Shown one piece after another: positions 11,192 to 20,189 of a stretch of 64,000 bases of DNA. Both the position numbers and the translations under genes were made by a program. The notes under the pieces were generated by a model. That model did not search any database. It was not told the DNA's origin and saw only the letters and a program-made list of their open reading frames with translations. Origin of the DNA: Kosakonia pseudosacchari. GTDB lineage: Bacteria; Pseudomonadota; Gammaproteobacteria; Enterobacterales; Enterobacteriaceae. The DNA is taken from contig NZ_FXWP01000025.1 in assembly GCF_900184035.1 (NCBI RefSeq), positions 496,001-560,000 on the forward strand, in the 5' to 3' direction. The stretch's first letter is position 1. Every line of letters starts with the position of its first letter.

Positions 11192-12856
11192 TTAGAACGT
11201 TTCCCAGTTGTTGTCACTGCTCGAAGGTGCCGCGGTAGCGACCGGGCGCAGCGGCGTGGCTTGCGGCTTACCAGCTTTTGCATTCAGAAGCGTGCTGTGT
11301 CCGTTAACACGGAACACGGCAACCGCCTGACGCAACTGCTCGGCTTGCTGTTCCAGCGCAGCGGAAGCGGCAGCCGATTCCTGGACCAGCGCGGCGTTCT
11401 GCTGGGTGACGCTATCCATCTGCGATACCGCGAGGCTCACCTGCTCAATGCCTTTGCTCTGTTCTTCAGAGGCGGAGGCGATTTCGCCCATGATATCCGT
11501 CACGCGCGTCACGGCGTTGACGATCTCTTTCATGGTATCGCCCGCTTCGGCAACTTGCGTGGTCCCGGAGTTCACCCGGTTCACAGAGTTATCAATCAGG
11601 GTTTTGATCTCTTTCGCCGCCTGCGCGCTGCGGCTTGCCAGCGTACGGACTTCGCCTGCCACCACCGCAAAACCACGGCCCTGCTCACCGGCACGCGCCG
11701 CTTCGACCGCCGCGTTGAGCGCGAGAATATTGGTCTGGAAGGCAATGCCGTCGATCACGCTGGTGATATGGGCGATTTGCTGCGAGCTGTCGGAAATTTC
11801 GCTCATCGTGCGCACCACGTTATTCACCACTTCACCACCGCGCGCGGCGGTATCAGAGGCGTTTTTCGCCAGATGCGATGCCTGACGGGCGTTATCGGTG
11901 TTCTGTTTCACCGTCGCCGTTAACTGTTCCATGCTGGCGGCCGTTTCTTCCAGCGAGGCGGCTTGTTGCTCGGTACGCGACGAGAGATCGTTGTTACCGG
12001 TGGAGATTTCGCTGGCGCCGGTGTAAATCGAATCGGAACTATTACGCACCGCGCTGACGGTTTTCACCAGCGACGTTTGCATTTCATGTAAACCAGCGGC
12101 GAGCTGGCTCATTTCGTTGCGCCCTTCGGCCGAGATGGTCATCGTCAAATCGCCACCGGCGATGGCGCGGATATGCCCCATCACGCTGTGCAGCGGGCGC
12201 AGAAGCAAGTGCTGCAAACCCAGCCAGATAACGGTCATTACAGCAATCACTACTAACAAAATTACGCCCAGCGTCCACTGCATGCTGGTAAAACTGCTCT
12301 GGTTTTGTTGCGCGGCGGCTTGCAGGAAGGTGTTATTTTCCGCCCGCCATTTGGCGTAGCTGGCGTCCATATCATCCTGCGCTTGCTGCGCGTCGAGGTT
12401 GCCGTAAGCTTCGTAATTATTGGCGCGCAGGAAAGCGATCGACTGCTGCAACACATCGTGCATTTGGGTGATGTTCTGCGCCACTTCGTCGGCTAATGCG
12501 GCGTCCTGACCGGCAACGCGCGGCGTGCTTTTGTAGTTGTTGAAATACCCTTCAGATTTACCCAGCGAATCTGCCGCCGTAGTGAGCAGCTTTTCAATGC
12601 TGGCCAGCGACGCCGGATCGCGCTGGTTTTTCAAAAAGCGGATTGCCACGCGGGTAACCGTAACGCGTGTTTTAATAAGCGTGTTCACGCTGTCGCCAAG
12701 ATTTTCTTGCTGCGCGTTCAGCACGCCAGTGTTCTGAAAGTTAATCCTGTCGTTATTGACCGCAGAGTAGAAAAGACCCCCAGTAACCAGTTGAAGAAGA
12801 CAAAATACTGAAAGAGCAATAATGATGCCTGTAATAACCCGTATATTTTTAAGCAT
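11192..12856 (-). CDS. Tsr-like methyl-accepting chemotaxis protein
   Basis: Transmembrane chemoreceptor of 554 residues from the chosen start at MLKNIRV; an ATG two codons upstream has worse ribosome-site spacing. It has TM1 (about 8-30), a periplasmic four-helix ligand domain, TM2 (about 190-212), HAMP, methylation helices and the conserved hairpin tip (NILALNAAVEAARAGEQGRGFAVVAGE split across helices). The C terminus ends in NWETF, the tether for CheR/CheB. In the ligand domain the KTRVTVTRVAIRF segment keeps the three arginines that in Tsr/Tar bind the amino-acid carboxylate, so an amino-acid attractant is likely. A sigma-28 promoter lies 38 bp upstream. It lies outside the flagellar cluster. 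Confidence 0.93.
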   Translation of the reverse strand: MLKNIRVITGIIIALSVFCLLQLVTGGLFYSAVNNDRINFQNTGVLNAQQENLGDSVNTLIKTRVTVTRVAIRFLKNQRDPASLASIEKLLTTAADSLGKSEGYFNNYKSTPRVAGQDAALADEVAQNITQMHDVLQQSIAFLRANNYEAYGNLDAQQAQDDMDASYAKWRAENNTFLQAAAQQNQSSFTSMQWTLGVILLVVIAVMTVIWLGLQHLLLRPLHSVMGHIRAIAGGDLTMTISAEGRNEMSQLAAGLHEMQTSLVKTVSAVRNSSDSIYTGASEISTGNNDLSSRTEQQAASLEETAASMEQLTATVKQNTDNARQASHLAKNASDTAARGGEVVNNVVRTMSEISDSSQQIAHITSVIDGIAFQTNILALNAAVEAARAGEQGRGFAVVAGEVRTLASRSAQAAKEIKTLIDNSVNRVNSGTTQVAEAGDTMKEIVNAVTRVTDIMGEIASASEEQSKGIEQVSLAVSQMDSVTQQNAALVQESAAASAALEQQAEQLRQAVAVFRVNGHSTLLNAKAGKPQATPLRPVATAAPSSSDNNWETF

Positions 12857-12893
12857 GGCCATAGTCCGTGAAAGAGTCGGGATTGCACCACTA

Positions 12894-12920
12894 ATATCGA
12901 CCTGGCCAGCATTAACTTTA
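12894..12920 (-). promoter_or_regulatory. Sigma-28 (FliA) promoter of the Tsr-like receptor gene
   Basis: On the minus strand TAAAGTTA (12913-12920) and GTCGATAT (12894-12901) are separated by exactly 11 bp, a near-consensus flagellar class 3 promoter. Confidence 0.85.
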
Positions 12921-12956
12921 TGATCACTTTTTAAACACTTAAATAAGACTTAAATA

Positions 12957-12980
12957 AGCGCCGGCGCTTTGCGCGCCGGG
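12957..12980 (-). terminator. Likely terminator of dcm
   Basis: Stem CCGGCGC/GCGCCGG (arms 12961-12967 and 12973-12979) with a 5-nt loop, 10 bp after the dcm stop codon. It is followed on the minus strand by GCTTATTTAAG, a modest U-tract. Confidence 0.55.
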
Positions 12981-12988
12981 AAAGTGTT

Positions 12989-14410
12989 TTAGATTTTTTT
13001 GCGCCGTTTTACGGCGAGAGCAATACGGGGTTCCAGCAGTTTGGCCACGGCGGCGAAGACGGGGACGACAACCGAGTTGCCGAACTGGCGATAGGCTTGC
13101 GTATCGGAAACCGGAATGCGAAACGGTTTTTCGCCCACTTTTTCAAACCCCATTAAACGCGCGCACTCATGCGGCGTCAGCCGTCGCGGGCGACGCGCCT
13201 GATTTTCCGCGTTGGCAAAATCGGTTTCACCGAGCGCTTTATCCCAGCCGCGATCGATAAGAATTTCCGAACCATCTTTGTGATAACGCGCCGAAAGGGT
13301 GCGCGCGACGCTATCGGCGCGGGTTGGATCAACCAGCCCAAAGCCAAACCCATTGCCTTTCGCGGCGTGTTTTTTCGCATAGCGATAGAGGTAATCCCAC
13401 AGCTTATGCGACAACACATATTTGCTGTCGACGGTCGGCTCCAGCAGCTCACCAAATGCGGGCCGTTTTGTCGGATAAAAGCGGTCGATATCGCGCAACG
13501 TAAAACCGTCGGCCAGATCTAAATCGCGGCGAAAACCCACCAGCACAATGCGTTCACGGTGCTGCGGTAAGAAGTGTTTGCCATCGATAATTTTCGGATC
13601 GTCTTTGCCGTTTAGCGCGGCGTCAGCCACGTCATAGCCCAGCTCATCGAGCGTATTCATAATCACGCTGAAGGTTTTGCCTTTGTCGTGGCTCTTTAAA
13701 TTTTTAACGTTTTCCAGCACGAAGATGGCCGGGCGGCGGGCTTTGATAATACGCGCCACATCGAAAAACAGGGTGCCCTGCGCTTCACACTCAAACCCGT
13801 GCGCGCGGCCCATGGCGTTCTTTTTACTGACACCCGCAAGGCTAAAGGGCTGGCAGGGAAAACCGGCGAGCAGAACGTCATGATCGGGGATCGTGGCGGC
13901 AATGTGCGCGTAGGCGTCGGCTTCGGAAACATTCGGGTTGCCGCTCAGCGTCACTTCGCGAATATCCTGATTGAAGGTATGCGCGGTGTGGTCGTTGTAC
14001 CAGTTGGCTTTATAGGTGCGTACCGCGTTTTTATTCCATTCGCTGGTAAACACGCACTGCCCGCCAATGGCTTCAAACCCGCTGCGAATACCGCCGATAC
14101 CGGCGAAGAGATCGATAAAGCGAAAACGATAGTTCGGATGATGAGCGGGCGGGGAGGGCAGCAAGCTGCGCAGCAGCGCCTCTTCGGCGGCGGTGAACCT
14201 TCTCGGATTGCCTTTGCCGTTGACCCAGCGATTGAGTGATTCGCGGCTCCACTCGGCTTTACCCGCTTTTTTTAACTGCTCCGCCACATATTTCTGGCCG
14301 TAAATTTCCAGCACCTGATCCAGTAGTACCCGATCCCGTTCCTGCTGTCGCTGCTGGTCAGTATCTGCATGCGCCAGCAGATCCTGCGCAAGTGAATCAA
14401 ATTCCGCCAT
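12989..14410 (-). CDS. dcm: DNA (cytosine-5-)-methyltransferase, Dcm type
   Basis: 473 residues, collinear with E. coli Dcm, which methylates the inner cytosine of CCWGG. The C5-methyltransferase motifs are present in order: I ([15 protein letters not shown], about 99-113), IV with the catalytic PCQ ([13 protein letters not shown]), VI (ENVKNL), VIII ([11 protein letters not shown]) and X near the C terminus ([10 protein letters not shown]). The N-terminal extension resembles the Dcm-specific region. The ATG follows AAGGAGACGTC. Unlike E. coli, no vsr gene overlaps or follows the 3' end; a terminator and a chemoreceptor promoter follow instead. The exact specificity (CCWGG) is inferred from similarity. 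Confidence 0.92.
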   Translation of the reverse strand: MAEFDSLAQDLLAHADTDQQRQQERDRVLLDQVLEIYGQKYVAEQLKKAGKAEWSRESLNRWVNGKGNPRRFTAAEEALLRSLLPSPPAHHPNYRFRFIDLFAGIGGIRSGFEAIGGQCVFTSEWNKNAVRTYKANWYNDHTAHTFNQDIREVTLSGNPNVSEADAYAHIAATIPDHDVLLAGFPCQPFSLAGVSKKNAMGRAHGFECEAQGTLFFDVARIIKARRPAIFVLENVKNLKSHDKGKTFSVIMNTLDELGYDVADAALNGKDDPKIIDGKHFLPQHRERIVLVGFRRDLDLADGFTLRDIDRFYPTKRPAFGELLEPTVDSKYVLSHKLWDYLYRYAKKHAAKGNGFGFGLVDPTRADSVARTLSARYHKDGSEILIDRGWDKALGETDFANAENQARRPRRLTPHECARLMGFEKVGEKPFRIPVSDTQAYRQFGNSVVVPVFAAVAKLLEPRIALAVKRRKKI

Positions 14411-14489
14411 GACGTCTCCTTGGGGTTAGGCTCTGAAATATATCACTCATTTGACCCAGAGGATAATCGGCAACAGCGGAGGTTATTCA

Positions 14490-14774
14490 TTAATGTGCAG
14501 ACAATTCTTTAAAAAACGCAGGGTTAGCTTTGATAGCTGCCAGAACTTTTGCTGCCAGCCCGGTAGGGTTGCGCCGCCCGGACTCCCAACTTTTAATGGT
14601 ATCCACACTCGTTCCCAGTGCTTTCGCCATTTCGCCCTGTGACACGTTAAGTTGTTCTCTTATCGCTTTCACATCTGCAATTTCATAACGGGTAACACGG
14701 GCTGGTTTTTTAGCACCTTTTTTTATCTCTACAGCCTCTTCCAGCGACGCCTTTAGCTCGTCAAAGAAACTCAT
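14490..14774 (-). CDS. Antitoxin, NadS/HigA-like helix-turn-helix protein
   Basis: 94 residues from the MSFFDEL start. The helix-turn-helix (residues about 40-65; LNVSQGEMAKALGTSVDTIKSWESG) is the XRE/HigA type. The start overlaps the end of the upstream toxin gene by 14 bp, the usual toxin-first arrangement of HigBA-type modules. The protein should neutralise the toxin and, with it, repress the operon. The sequence is very like the widespread enterobacterial NadS family. Confidence 0.88.
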   Translation of the reverse strand: MSFFDELKASLEEAVEIKKGAKKPARVTRYEIADVKAIREQLNVSQGEMAKALGTSVDTIKSWESGRRNPTGLAAKVLAAIKANPAFFKELSAH

Positions 14775-15114
14775 ATTGCACCTCATCTTTCAATTGCCTG
14801 GTAAGCTTCTTAAGTTCAGCCTTTTCTGCATCAGTCAGACTATCTTTCACGTTTTTAGGATAAGCCATCACCAGGTAGATAACGTCTTCTGTTGCCAGAA
14901 AATAGATCTCTCTGGCGCTGCCGCTTTTTCCCTGGGACCCTGTTGCCATCCTTATTTTACGCAGGCCGCCCGTCTTCTGAATCAAATCTCCTTTGTCCGG
15001 GGATTCAATCAGCGTTCTCTGGAGCACTCTCAGTTCATCGTCCGTTGCAATCTGTTTAATTTGTCGGGTAAATATCGAGGTTTCAATAAAAACAATAGCT
15101 TGACTCACTGTCAC
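14761..15114 (-). CDS. RelE/HigB-type toxin of a type II toxin–antitoxin module
   Basis: 117 residues with the RelE/HigB-like core: an N-terminal helix-strand segment, the GGLRKIRMA strand, then REIYFLATEDVIYLVMAYPKNVKDSLT, where the family carries its C-terminal strand and basic residues. Such toxins cut mRNA at the ribosome. The start is a GTG at 15114, 7 nt after GGAG. The perfect palindrome GTGTACaggGTACAC just upstream is a likely autoregulatory operator. The pair lies between dcm and ygaP, where E. coli has no such genes, indicating a mobile insertion. Confidence 0.88.
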   Translation of the reverse strand: MTVSQAIVFIETSIFTRQIKQIATDDELRVLQRTLIESPDKGDLIQKTGGLRKIRMATGSQGKSGSAREIYFLATEDVIYLVMAYPKNVKDSLTDAEKAELKKLTRQLKDEVQYEFL

Positions 15115-15127
15115 ACCTCTCCTTTTG

Positions 15128-15142
15128 GTGTACAGGGTACAC
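15128..15142 (-). promoter_or_regulatory. Probable operator of the toxin–antitoxin operon
   Basis: Perfect 6-3-6 palindrome GTGTAC-AGG-GTACAC centred 21 bp upstream of the GTG start. Its position between promoter and ribosome site fits autorepression by the antitoxin. Confidence 0.6.
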
Positions 15143-15228
15143 TTTGTGGAGTAGGCTTACAATACGGCTCGGCGTATTTAGCTTCCAGAATGATCGGCAG
15201 AAGCGATGACGCGCGATAACGATGCTTC

Positions 15229-15753
15229 TTAACTGCGATTCCACGGCATTTTTGCCAGCAGCAGCGCCATGCCGCACCAGCCGCTCAGCCCGGCGAACAG
15301 CAGACCCGCGCCGACAAAACCCGATAGCAGGAAGAAATTGGGATGAAGCGTAAAACCGAGCACCACACCGAGCAGGATCAGGCTGCCTGCCACAATCTGC
15401 ACCTGCTGCATCAGCGGGCGCGGCTGGCGTTTATCCTGCACTGTCGGTAGCTTTTCGCGCTTCCAGTTATTGAGCCCACCCTCGAGGATCATGACGTTTG
15501 CTGGCGCTGCCGCGCGCACCAGCGCCTCGGCGTTTTGTTGCGTGCGCATGCCGGACTGGCAATGGAAAATCACCGTCTGGCCCGGTGACACTTGGGTAAT
15601 GGTTTGCCCGGCGAGTAGTGTATCCAGCGGCAGAGAACGCGCGTCGGGCAAATGTTCGCGACGAAATTCATCCGCCTGGCGAATATCAATAATCAGCGCG
15701 CCGTTTTGCTGCTGCGCGCTGGCTCCTTTTGGTGTGACGAGGGTGTATTGCAT
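15229..15753 (-). CDS. ygaP: YgaP, membrane-bound rhodanese
   Basis: Membrane-anchored sulfurtransferase of 174 residues, the E. coli length. The rhodanese domain (1-105) has its catalytic Cys65 in HCQSGMRT. A C-terminal helical hairpin (about 115-165) provides two membrane segments. The start at MQYTLV follows GGAGG with 7-nt spacing and lies 2 bp after the ygaV stop codon; an in-frame ATG six codons upstream lies inside ygaV and is less likely. It forms an operon with the ArsR-type regulator ygaV, as in E. coli. Confidence 0.94.
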   Translation of the reverse strand: MQYTLVTPKGASAQQQNGALIIDIRQADEFRREHLPDARSLPLDTLLAGQTITQVSPGQTVIFHCQSGMRTQQNAEALVRAAAPANVMILEGGLNNWKREKLPTVQDKRQPRPLMQQVQIVAGSLILLGVVLGFTLHPNFFLLSGFVGAGLLFAGLSGWCGMALLLAKMPWNRS

Positions 15754-15755
15754 GG

Positions 15756-16067
15756 CTATACCTCCGGGCAATAAAGGGTTTTCAGCGTATGGACCAGCGT
15801 GCGAATCGCAGGCGCTTTAATGAAGTAGTTCACCCGCTGCGCCTGGCGCTGGCTTTCGATCAATCCTTCCTCTTTCATTCGCGCCAGATGCTGTGAGGTC
15901 GCTGAAGGGCTCAGGCCTGTGATCGCGCTTAATTCCCCGGCGGACGTGCCAGGCGCATCGCACAGCATGCAGAGGATCAATAAACGATGCGGGTTACTCA
16001 TCGCTTTCAGCAGGGCAGACGCTTTCTCTGCCTGCGCTTGCAGTAAAGTGATATCCGGACTGGTCAT
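15756..16067 (-). CDS. ygaV: YgaV, ArsR-family sulfide-responsive repressor
   Basis: 103-residue winged-helix protein of the ArsR/SmtB family. The DNA-recognition helix lies in LSPSATSQHLARMKEEG, and two cysteines (in ILCMLCDAP) match those that sense persulfides in BigR/YgaV-type repressors. It precedes ygaP and probably represses the pair. A 12-bp palindrome lies just upstream of the start. The E. coli counterpart has 99 residues. Confidence 0.92.
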   Translation of the reverse strand: MTSPDITLLQAQAEKASALLKAMSNPHRLLILCMLCDAPGTSAGELSAITGLSPSATSQHLARMKEEGLIESQRQAQRVNYFIKAPAIRTLVHTLKTLYCPEV

Positions 16068-16082
16068 TTTAGTTTAGCATTG

Positions 16083-16094
16083 TCTAAATTTAGA
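16083..16094 (-). promoter_or_regulatory. Likely YgaV operator
   Basis: Perfect 12-bp AT-rich palindrome TCTAAATTTAGA, 16 bp before the ygaV start, with further CTAAA/TTTAG half-sites on either side. Position and symmetry suit autoregulation. Confidence 0.5.
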
Positions 16095-16220
16095 TAACTC
16101 TAAAATAAGTAGCGAGGCAAAAGCAACCTGTATGAATAAATTACTCACACTTTCGGTTTGAATTCTTGCCGCCAACTTCGTTTACTGACGGCTAACATCC
16201 CGCTATCTATGGAGAAAATC

Positions 16221-17492
16221 GTGAACGTTTGCCCCCGTCTCAACTATGCGATTTGCGCTCTTACCATGTGGGTCAACGGCGCGAACGCCTGGAGCAATGC
16301 GTTGCCGGTTGGGCCGGCGGCAGGTGATCAAACGCTTTCCCCGTTTTATATCTGGGATGGCACGTTACCTGATAAACCCGGCGTGATGCTGCGTGAAGAG
16401 CCAATTCCCGGTCAGCCGGACATTACCGATGCCAGCCAGATCGCGCGCATTCTTTATACCTCGCAGGATAAACGCTGGAATGCCGGCATCGTGCCGGTCA
16501 GTGGTACGCTGTGGTTGCCGAAAGGACAAGCGCCAAAAGGCGGCTGGCCGCTTGTTGCCTGGGCGCACGGTACGCTGGGCGTGGCCGATAGCTGTGCGCC
16601 TTCCTGGACTAACCCGACCCCGCGAGATGCGCACTATATCAACCAGTGGCTGAAGCACGGTTTTGCCGTCGTCGCCACCGATTATCAGGGGCTTGGCGGG
16701 CCTGGTCCGCATCCGTATATGAACTGGGAAGCAGAAGGGCGTTCGGTGCTGGATAGCGTGCGCGCGGTGCTCAACAGCACGCCGCAGGTAGCAAATAATC
16801 TGGTGATTAGCGGTCAGTCGCAAGGTTCTGGCGCATCGCTTGGTGCCTGCCTGCTCGCGCCGGATTACGCGCCGGAACTTCAGCTTCGCGCGACCATTGC
16901 TACCGGTGTGGTCGCCACGTTTCCGGATGGCCCGATCAAACCGGGATCTGCGCGGCCAGGGCAGCGCGATCCTGCCCGTTTTACGCTGCTGCGCATCATT
17001 GGCGGTTCGCTGCCGGACGGTGCACCGCCAGCGGAAAAATGGGTGACTGAGAAGGGCGCGAAGATGCTGGCGCTCGCGAGAACATCCTGTATGCCGGAAC
17101 TGGGACGCTATGAGCGGCGCGAAAAACTGACTGGCGCCACGGTGTTTATCGGTGGCACAAAACAGGTGGAGTCAACATTGCTTGCGGTAACGGATATGCC
17201 CGTGAAAACCTTTCCTGCGCCGCTGTTTACCGCAACCGGGCTTGCCGATCATACGTTGTCACCGCACCACCAGTATGCCGCTATCGCCGCGCTCTGCGCG
17301 GGTGGCAATGCGGTGGAGTGGAAAACGTATCCTGGCATTACGCATAACGGTGTGGTTAACGTCGCTTTCGACGATGAACTGAAATTTGTGCGCGGGGTGA
17401 TGGAAAACACCCCGCAGCCCAATAGTTGTGGTTCGTTACAGGCTCCGGGGAAATTGCAGCAACCATTAGAAGGTGTGCCGTTTAACCGGTAG
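16221..17492 (+). CDS. Secreted lipase-like alpha/beta hydrolase (LIP family)
   Basis: The GTG at 16221, 6 nt after GGAG, gives 423 residues with a signal peptide ending near NGANA; an ATG at 16209 is possible but overlaps the ribosome site. The nucleophile elbow is GQSQG, in LVISGQSQGSGASLGACLLAP, and the oxyanion-loop region AWAHGTLGVADSC precedes it. Late acidic and histidine residues (GLADHTLSP; GITHNG) are candidates for the triad. The pattern fits the secretory lipase family (PF03583), which acts on esters outside the cytoplasm. It stands alone, divergent from ygaVP. The substrate is unknown. Confidence 0.85.
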   Translation: MNVCPRLNYAICALTMWVNGANAWSNALPVGPAAGDQTLSPFYIWDGTLPDKPGVMLREEPIPGQPDITDASQIARILYTSQDKRWNAGIVPVSGTLWLPKGQAPKGGWPLVAWAHGTLGVADSCAPSWTNPTPRDAHYINQWLKHGFAVVATDYQGLGGPGPHPYMNWEAEGRSVLDSVRAVLNSTPQVANNLVISGQSQGSGASLGACLLAPDYAPELQLRATIATGVVATFPDGPIKPGSARPGQRDPARFTLLRIIGGSLPDGAPPAEKWVTEKGAKMLALARTSCMPELGRYERREKLTGATVFIGGTKQVESTLLAVTDMPVKTFPAPLFTATGLADHTLSPHHQYAAIAALCAGGNAVEWKTYPGITHNGVVNVAFDDELKFVRGVMENTPQPNSCGSLQAPGKLQQPLEGVPFNR

Positions 17493-17532
17493 CGCACCAG
17501 GTCAACCGCAAACGCAGCGATACACGCACCGC

Positions 17533-17649
17533 CTAAAACGGCCGGCAAGTAAAAAGGAGAAGTCGGTGCCAGATAATGTCCCGCACCGTCAGGCCGCGGT
17601 TATCGAGCACCGCGACCGACGGGGTTTTACTGTAAAGGGATGGGCTCAT
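17533..17649 (-). pseudogene. Remnant of a TccC/Rhs insecticidal toxin gene (5' end only)
   Basis: A 38-codon frame starts at the ATG at 17649 with a strong ribosome site (AGGAGAGAG). Its first 29 residues (LYSKTPSVAVLDNRGLTVRD and neighbours, ending WHR) have the N-terminal signature of TccC-type toxin-complex/Rhs proteins, which normally have about 900 residues or more. After HR the similarity stops and the frame ends at a TAG. Only the translation start of a former tcc/rhs gene survives. A further hydrophobic stretch (LPAVLGGACIAAF) in another frame downstream is unassigned. It lies between scrR and the lipase-like gene. Confidence 0.65.
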
Positions 17650-17650
17650 T

Positions 17651-17719
17651 GCTCTCTCCTGTTTGTGTTATGCCGCCAGTCGGGCTGCATGATTAAAAAT
17701 AGAGCAAACAGGAGAGGGC
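17651..17719. repeat. 15-bp inverted repeat next to the tccC remnant
   Basis: Arms at 17651-17665 and 17705-17719 match over 15 bp with one mismatch (core CTCTCCTGTTTG / CAAACAGGAGAG) around a 39-bp centre. The left arm overlaps the ribosome site of the tccC remnant. It could be a read-through hairpin downstream of scrR or a rearrangement scar. Confidence 0.5.
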
Positions 17720-17736
17720 TGAAGGGGAATATTTTC

Positions 17737-18750
17737 TTATGAAGCGGGGTGGCGAAAGCGCAGCGTGGCGGGCAGCACGCGCTGTGGTGAAGCCGGTTCA
17801 TTGCCTTCTATCATCCGGGTGATGATATCAAAGCAGTCCTGCGCGAGGCGCGGGACATTCTGCTCCACCGTGTCAATCGGCAGCGTCAGCGAATCATATA
17901 AATAGTGATCGTCAAAGCTGGCAATGTGAATATCGCTTTCCAGCATATGGTGCTGGCTCATATAACGCAGCACCCCTTCCAGCAGGCCGCAGGCAGCGGT
18001 GAATAGCGCTTTGGGCGGGCGACCCAGTTTCGCGCACAGAGCGGCGAACATCTCATAACCACTGCTTGGATGGTAATTACCGTGAATAATCCACTCCGGT
18101 CGCGGGGTAACACCGGCGCGCTCCAGCCCTTGCATAAACCCGGCCAGGCGGTCTTTGGTGGGCGACAGGCGCGGTTGCCCGCCAAGAAAGTAGACTTCAT
18201 CAGGGTTGGCGCGCGCCAGCCGTTCAACTAATTCGGCGGTCGGCGTCAGCGAATCGGTGATAACCAAAGGGAGCTGGGTGTCATTGATATGTCGGTCAAA
18301 TAACACCACCGGCAACTGCTCGCTGAGCTTCACATAGTCGGTGTCGTTTTGCATGCTGGAGGCAACAATCAGCCCGTCCACCTGGCGTGCGACCAGGTTG
18401 TTGACCACCACCGTTTCCTGGCTGGCGTTTTCGTCGGTACAGGAGATAAGCAGTTGCAAACCGGCTTCGCGGCAGAGATTTTCCAGCTCGTGAGAAAAAA
18501 CAGCGAAACCGTAGTTGGTGATTTCCGGCACCACCAGCCCCAGCGTGTGGCTGCGGTTTTCACGCAGCAGACGAGCGTGAATGCTCGGCTGGTAATGATG
18601 CTGCTGGGCGATGGCCTGCACGCGATCGCGCGTCTCCTGCGCCACGCGTAGCTCTTTGCCGCGGCCGTTAAGCACCAGGCTGGCGGTAGCTTTCGAGACG
18701 CCCGCCAGCGCGGCGATATCACTGATGGTAACGCGTTTTGTTTTTCTCAC
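17737..18750 (-). CDS. scrR: Sucrose operon repressor ScrR
   Basis: LacI/GalR-family repressor of the sucrose genes; it releases DNA when fructose or fructose-1-phosphate is present. The helix-turn-helix ([22 protein letters not shown]) is followed by the hinge and sugar-binding domain, which matches Klebsiella/plasmid ScrR closely. The residues matching the known N terminus begin at a GTG (18750), giving 337 residues. The only in-frame ATG (18795) would overlap scrB. The GTG lies 29 bp after the scrB stop codon and has no strong ribosome site, so expression may be low or coupled to scrB. Confidence 0.92.
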   Translation of the reverse strand: MRKTKRVTISDIAALAGVSKATASLVLNGRGKELRVAQETRDRVQAIAQQHHYQPSIHARLLRENRSHTLGLVVPEITNYGFAVFSHELENLCREAGLQLLISCTDENASQETVVVNNLVARQVDGLIVASSMQNDTDYVKLSEQLPVVLFDRHINDTQLPLVITDSLTPTAELVERLARANPDEVYFLGGQPRLSPTKDRLAGFMQGLERAGVTPRPEWIIHGNYHPSSGYEMFAALCAKLGRPPKALFTAACGLLEGVLRYMSQHHMLESDIHIASFDDHYLYDSLTLPIDTVEQNVPRLAQDCFDIITRMIEGNEPASPQRVLPATLRFRHPAS

Positions 18751-18779
18751 GGTTGTGCATCGGTTAAGGAAACAAGCAC

Positions 18780-20189
18780 TTATTCTACCATGCAAGCACG
18801 TAACGACCAGTAGCTGGCCCGCACTTCTGCGTCTCCCGTCAGGGTTAATTGCGCCGGATGGGCCGGGAAGTAGCGGCTGCTCATCACCCCTTCGCCATCG
18901 TTGATAAAGATCTCTATGCTTGAGTGATCGCAGAGGATCTGCAACTTATGCGCACATCCGTTCCAGTAACGGTACAGCCATGCGCCGTTTTCCAGGCTGC
19001 GGCGTGCAAGGCGCAGCTCATCGCGATGCCATTCGAGGATCAGCGTATCGGCGAAATTCAGCGTCACCTCGCCCGCACTTTCCAGCACCAGTTCCAGGCG
19101 CTGCGCACTCAGCATGGGCATTTTGTGCGCCACGCCGCGATAACCTTGCTGCTCACCGCGCAGCGCCTGCAACTCTTTGACAGGCTGCTGATACAGTTTT
19201 CCATTGCGGGAGGTCAGCTCGCGCAGGCAGGTCATCTGATGGATCCAACCGTTGGCAACGGTCGGCTGGCGCATCTCTTCGCCGTCCGGCACTCCCATCC
19301 AGCCTACCAGCAGGCGGCGTCCGTCGGCGCTGAGCGTGGTTTGCGGAGCATAAAACTCAAACCCGGCGTCCAGTTCATGAAAGTCACCGTGCTGGTAATG
19401 TGCACTGGCGTAGTCGAGCTGACCGCTTAAATAAGCGCTTGGGTAAGTGTTGAGATAGCGCTTCTCTTCGCGCGCCAGGCCTTGCGGGCAGCAGATTAAA
19501 AACGTACTGCCGTTAAGCGTGAACATGTCGGGGCACTCCCACATGTAACCCGCGTCACCCAGCCCGCCCAGCCCACTACCGGCGATTTCGCCGAGGTTTT
19601 GCCAGTTCCACAAGTTTTCGGAACGCAGCAGTAAAACTTTGCCCTGTAATTGCAGATCCTGCGCGCCCAGCACCATGTACCAATAGTCGCCTTGCCGCCA
19701 CACTTTCGGGTCGCGAACGTGGCCGGTGTAACCGTGCGGGAGCGGGATCGCCGGACCGAGCTTGTCGAAGCCGCCCGCGCTGTTTTGCACCGCCAGGCAT
19801 TGCCACGCGGTGCGCGTGCCATCATCAAATTTCACATTGCCGGTATAACAAAGCGTCAGGACGCCATTGTTATCAACGGCGCTGCCGGAATAACAACCGC
19901 TGCGGTCGTACTCTTCATCGGGCATCAACGCGACAGGTTCATGCTGCCAGTGCACTAAATCCGCTGAACTCCAGTGCCCCCAGCACTTGTGCTGGTGCTG
20001 GCAGCCCAGCGCGTTCCACTGGTAGAACAGGTGGTAGCGCCCGGCAAAGTGGATAAACCCATTCGGATCGTTGAGCAGCCCGGTGGCGGGTGCCAGATGC
20101 CAGCCAGGGTAGTGGCTGTCATTCAGTGCCTTCGGTTGACCTTTCATCACCGCCTGTAAAATGGCGGGTAGCAGCGGTTGTGAAGCCAT
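18780..20189 (-). CDS. scrB: Sucrose-6-phosphate hydrolase ScrB
   Basis: Glycoside hydrolase family 32 invertase of 469 residues that splits sucrose-6-phosphate into glucose-6-phosphate and fructose in the cytoplasm. The three GH32 acidic motifs are visible: NDPNG (nucleophile, about residue 41), RDP (about 159) and EC within MWECPDMF (about 214). Its ATG overlaps the scrA stop codon (TAATG), so it is translationally coupled to the transporter. Confidence 0.96.
   Translation of the reverse strand: MASQPLLPAILQAVMKGQPKALNDSHYPGWHLAPATGLLNDPNGFIHFAGRYHLFYQWNALGCQHQHKCWGHWSSADLVHWQHEPVALMPDEEYDRSGCYSGSAVDNNGVLTLCYTGNVKFDDGTRTAWQCLAVQNSAGGFDKLGPAIPLPHGYTGHVRDPKVWRQGDYWYMVLGAQDLQLQGKVLLLRSENLWNWQNLGEIAGSGLGGLGDAGYMWECPDMFTLNGSTFLICCPQGLAREEKRYLNTYPSAYLSGQLDYASAHYQHGDFHELDAGFEFYAPQTTLSADGRRLLVGWMGVPDGEEMRQPTVANGWIHQMTCLRELTSRNGKLYQQPVKELQALRGEQQGYRGVAHKMPMLSAQRLELVLESAGEVTLNFADTLILEWHRDELRLARRSLENGAWLYRYWNGCAHKLQILCDHSSIEIFINDGEGVMSSRYFPAHPAQLTLTGDAEVRASYWSLRACMVE

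Noticed and set aside
17651-17719. Terminal inverted repeats of an insertion sequence
   Set aside because: The arms enclose only 39 bp and there is no transposase or target duplication; recorded as a plain inverted repeat.
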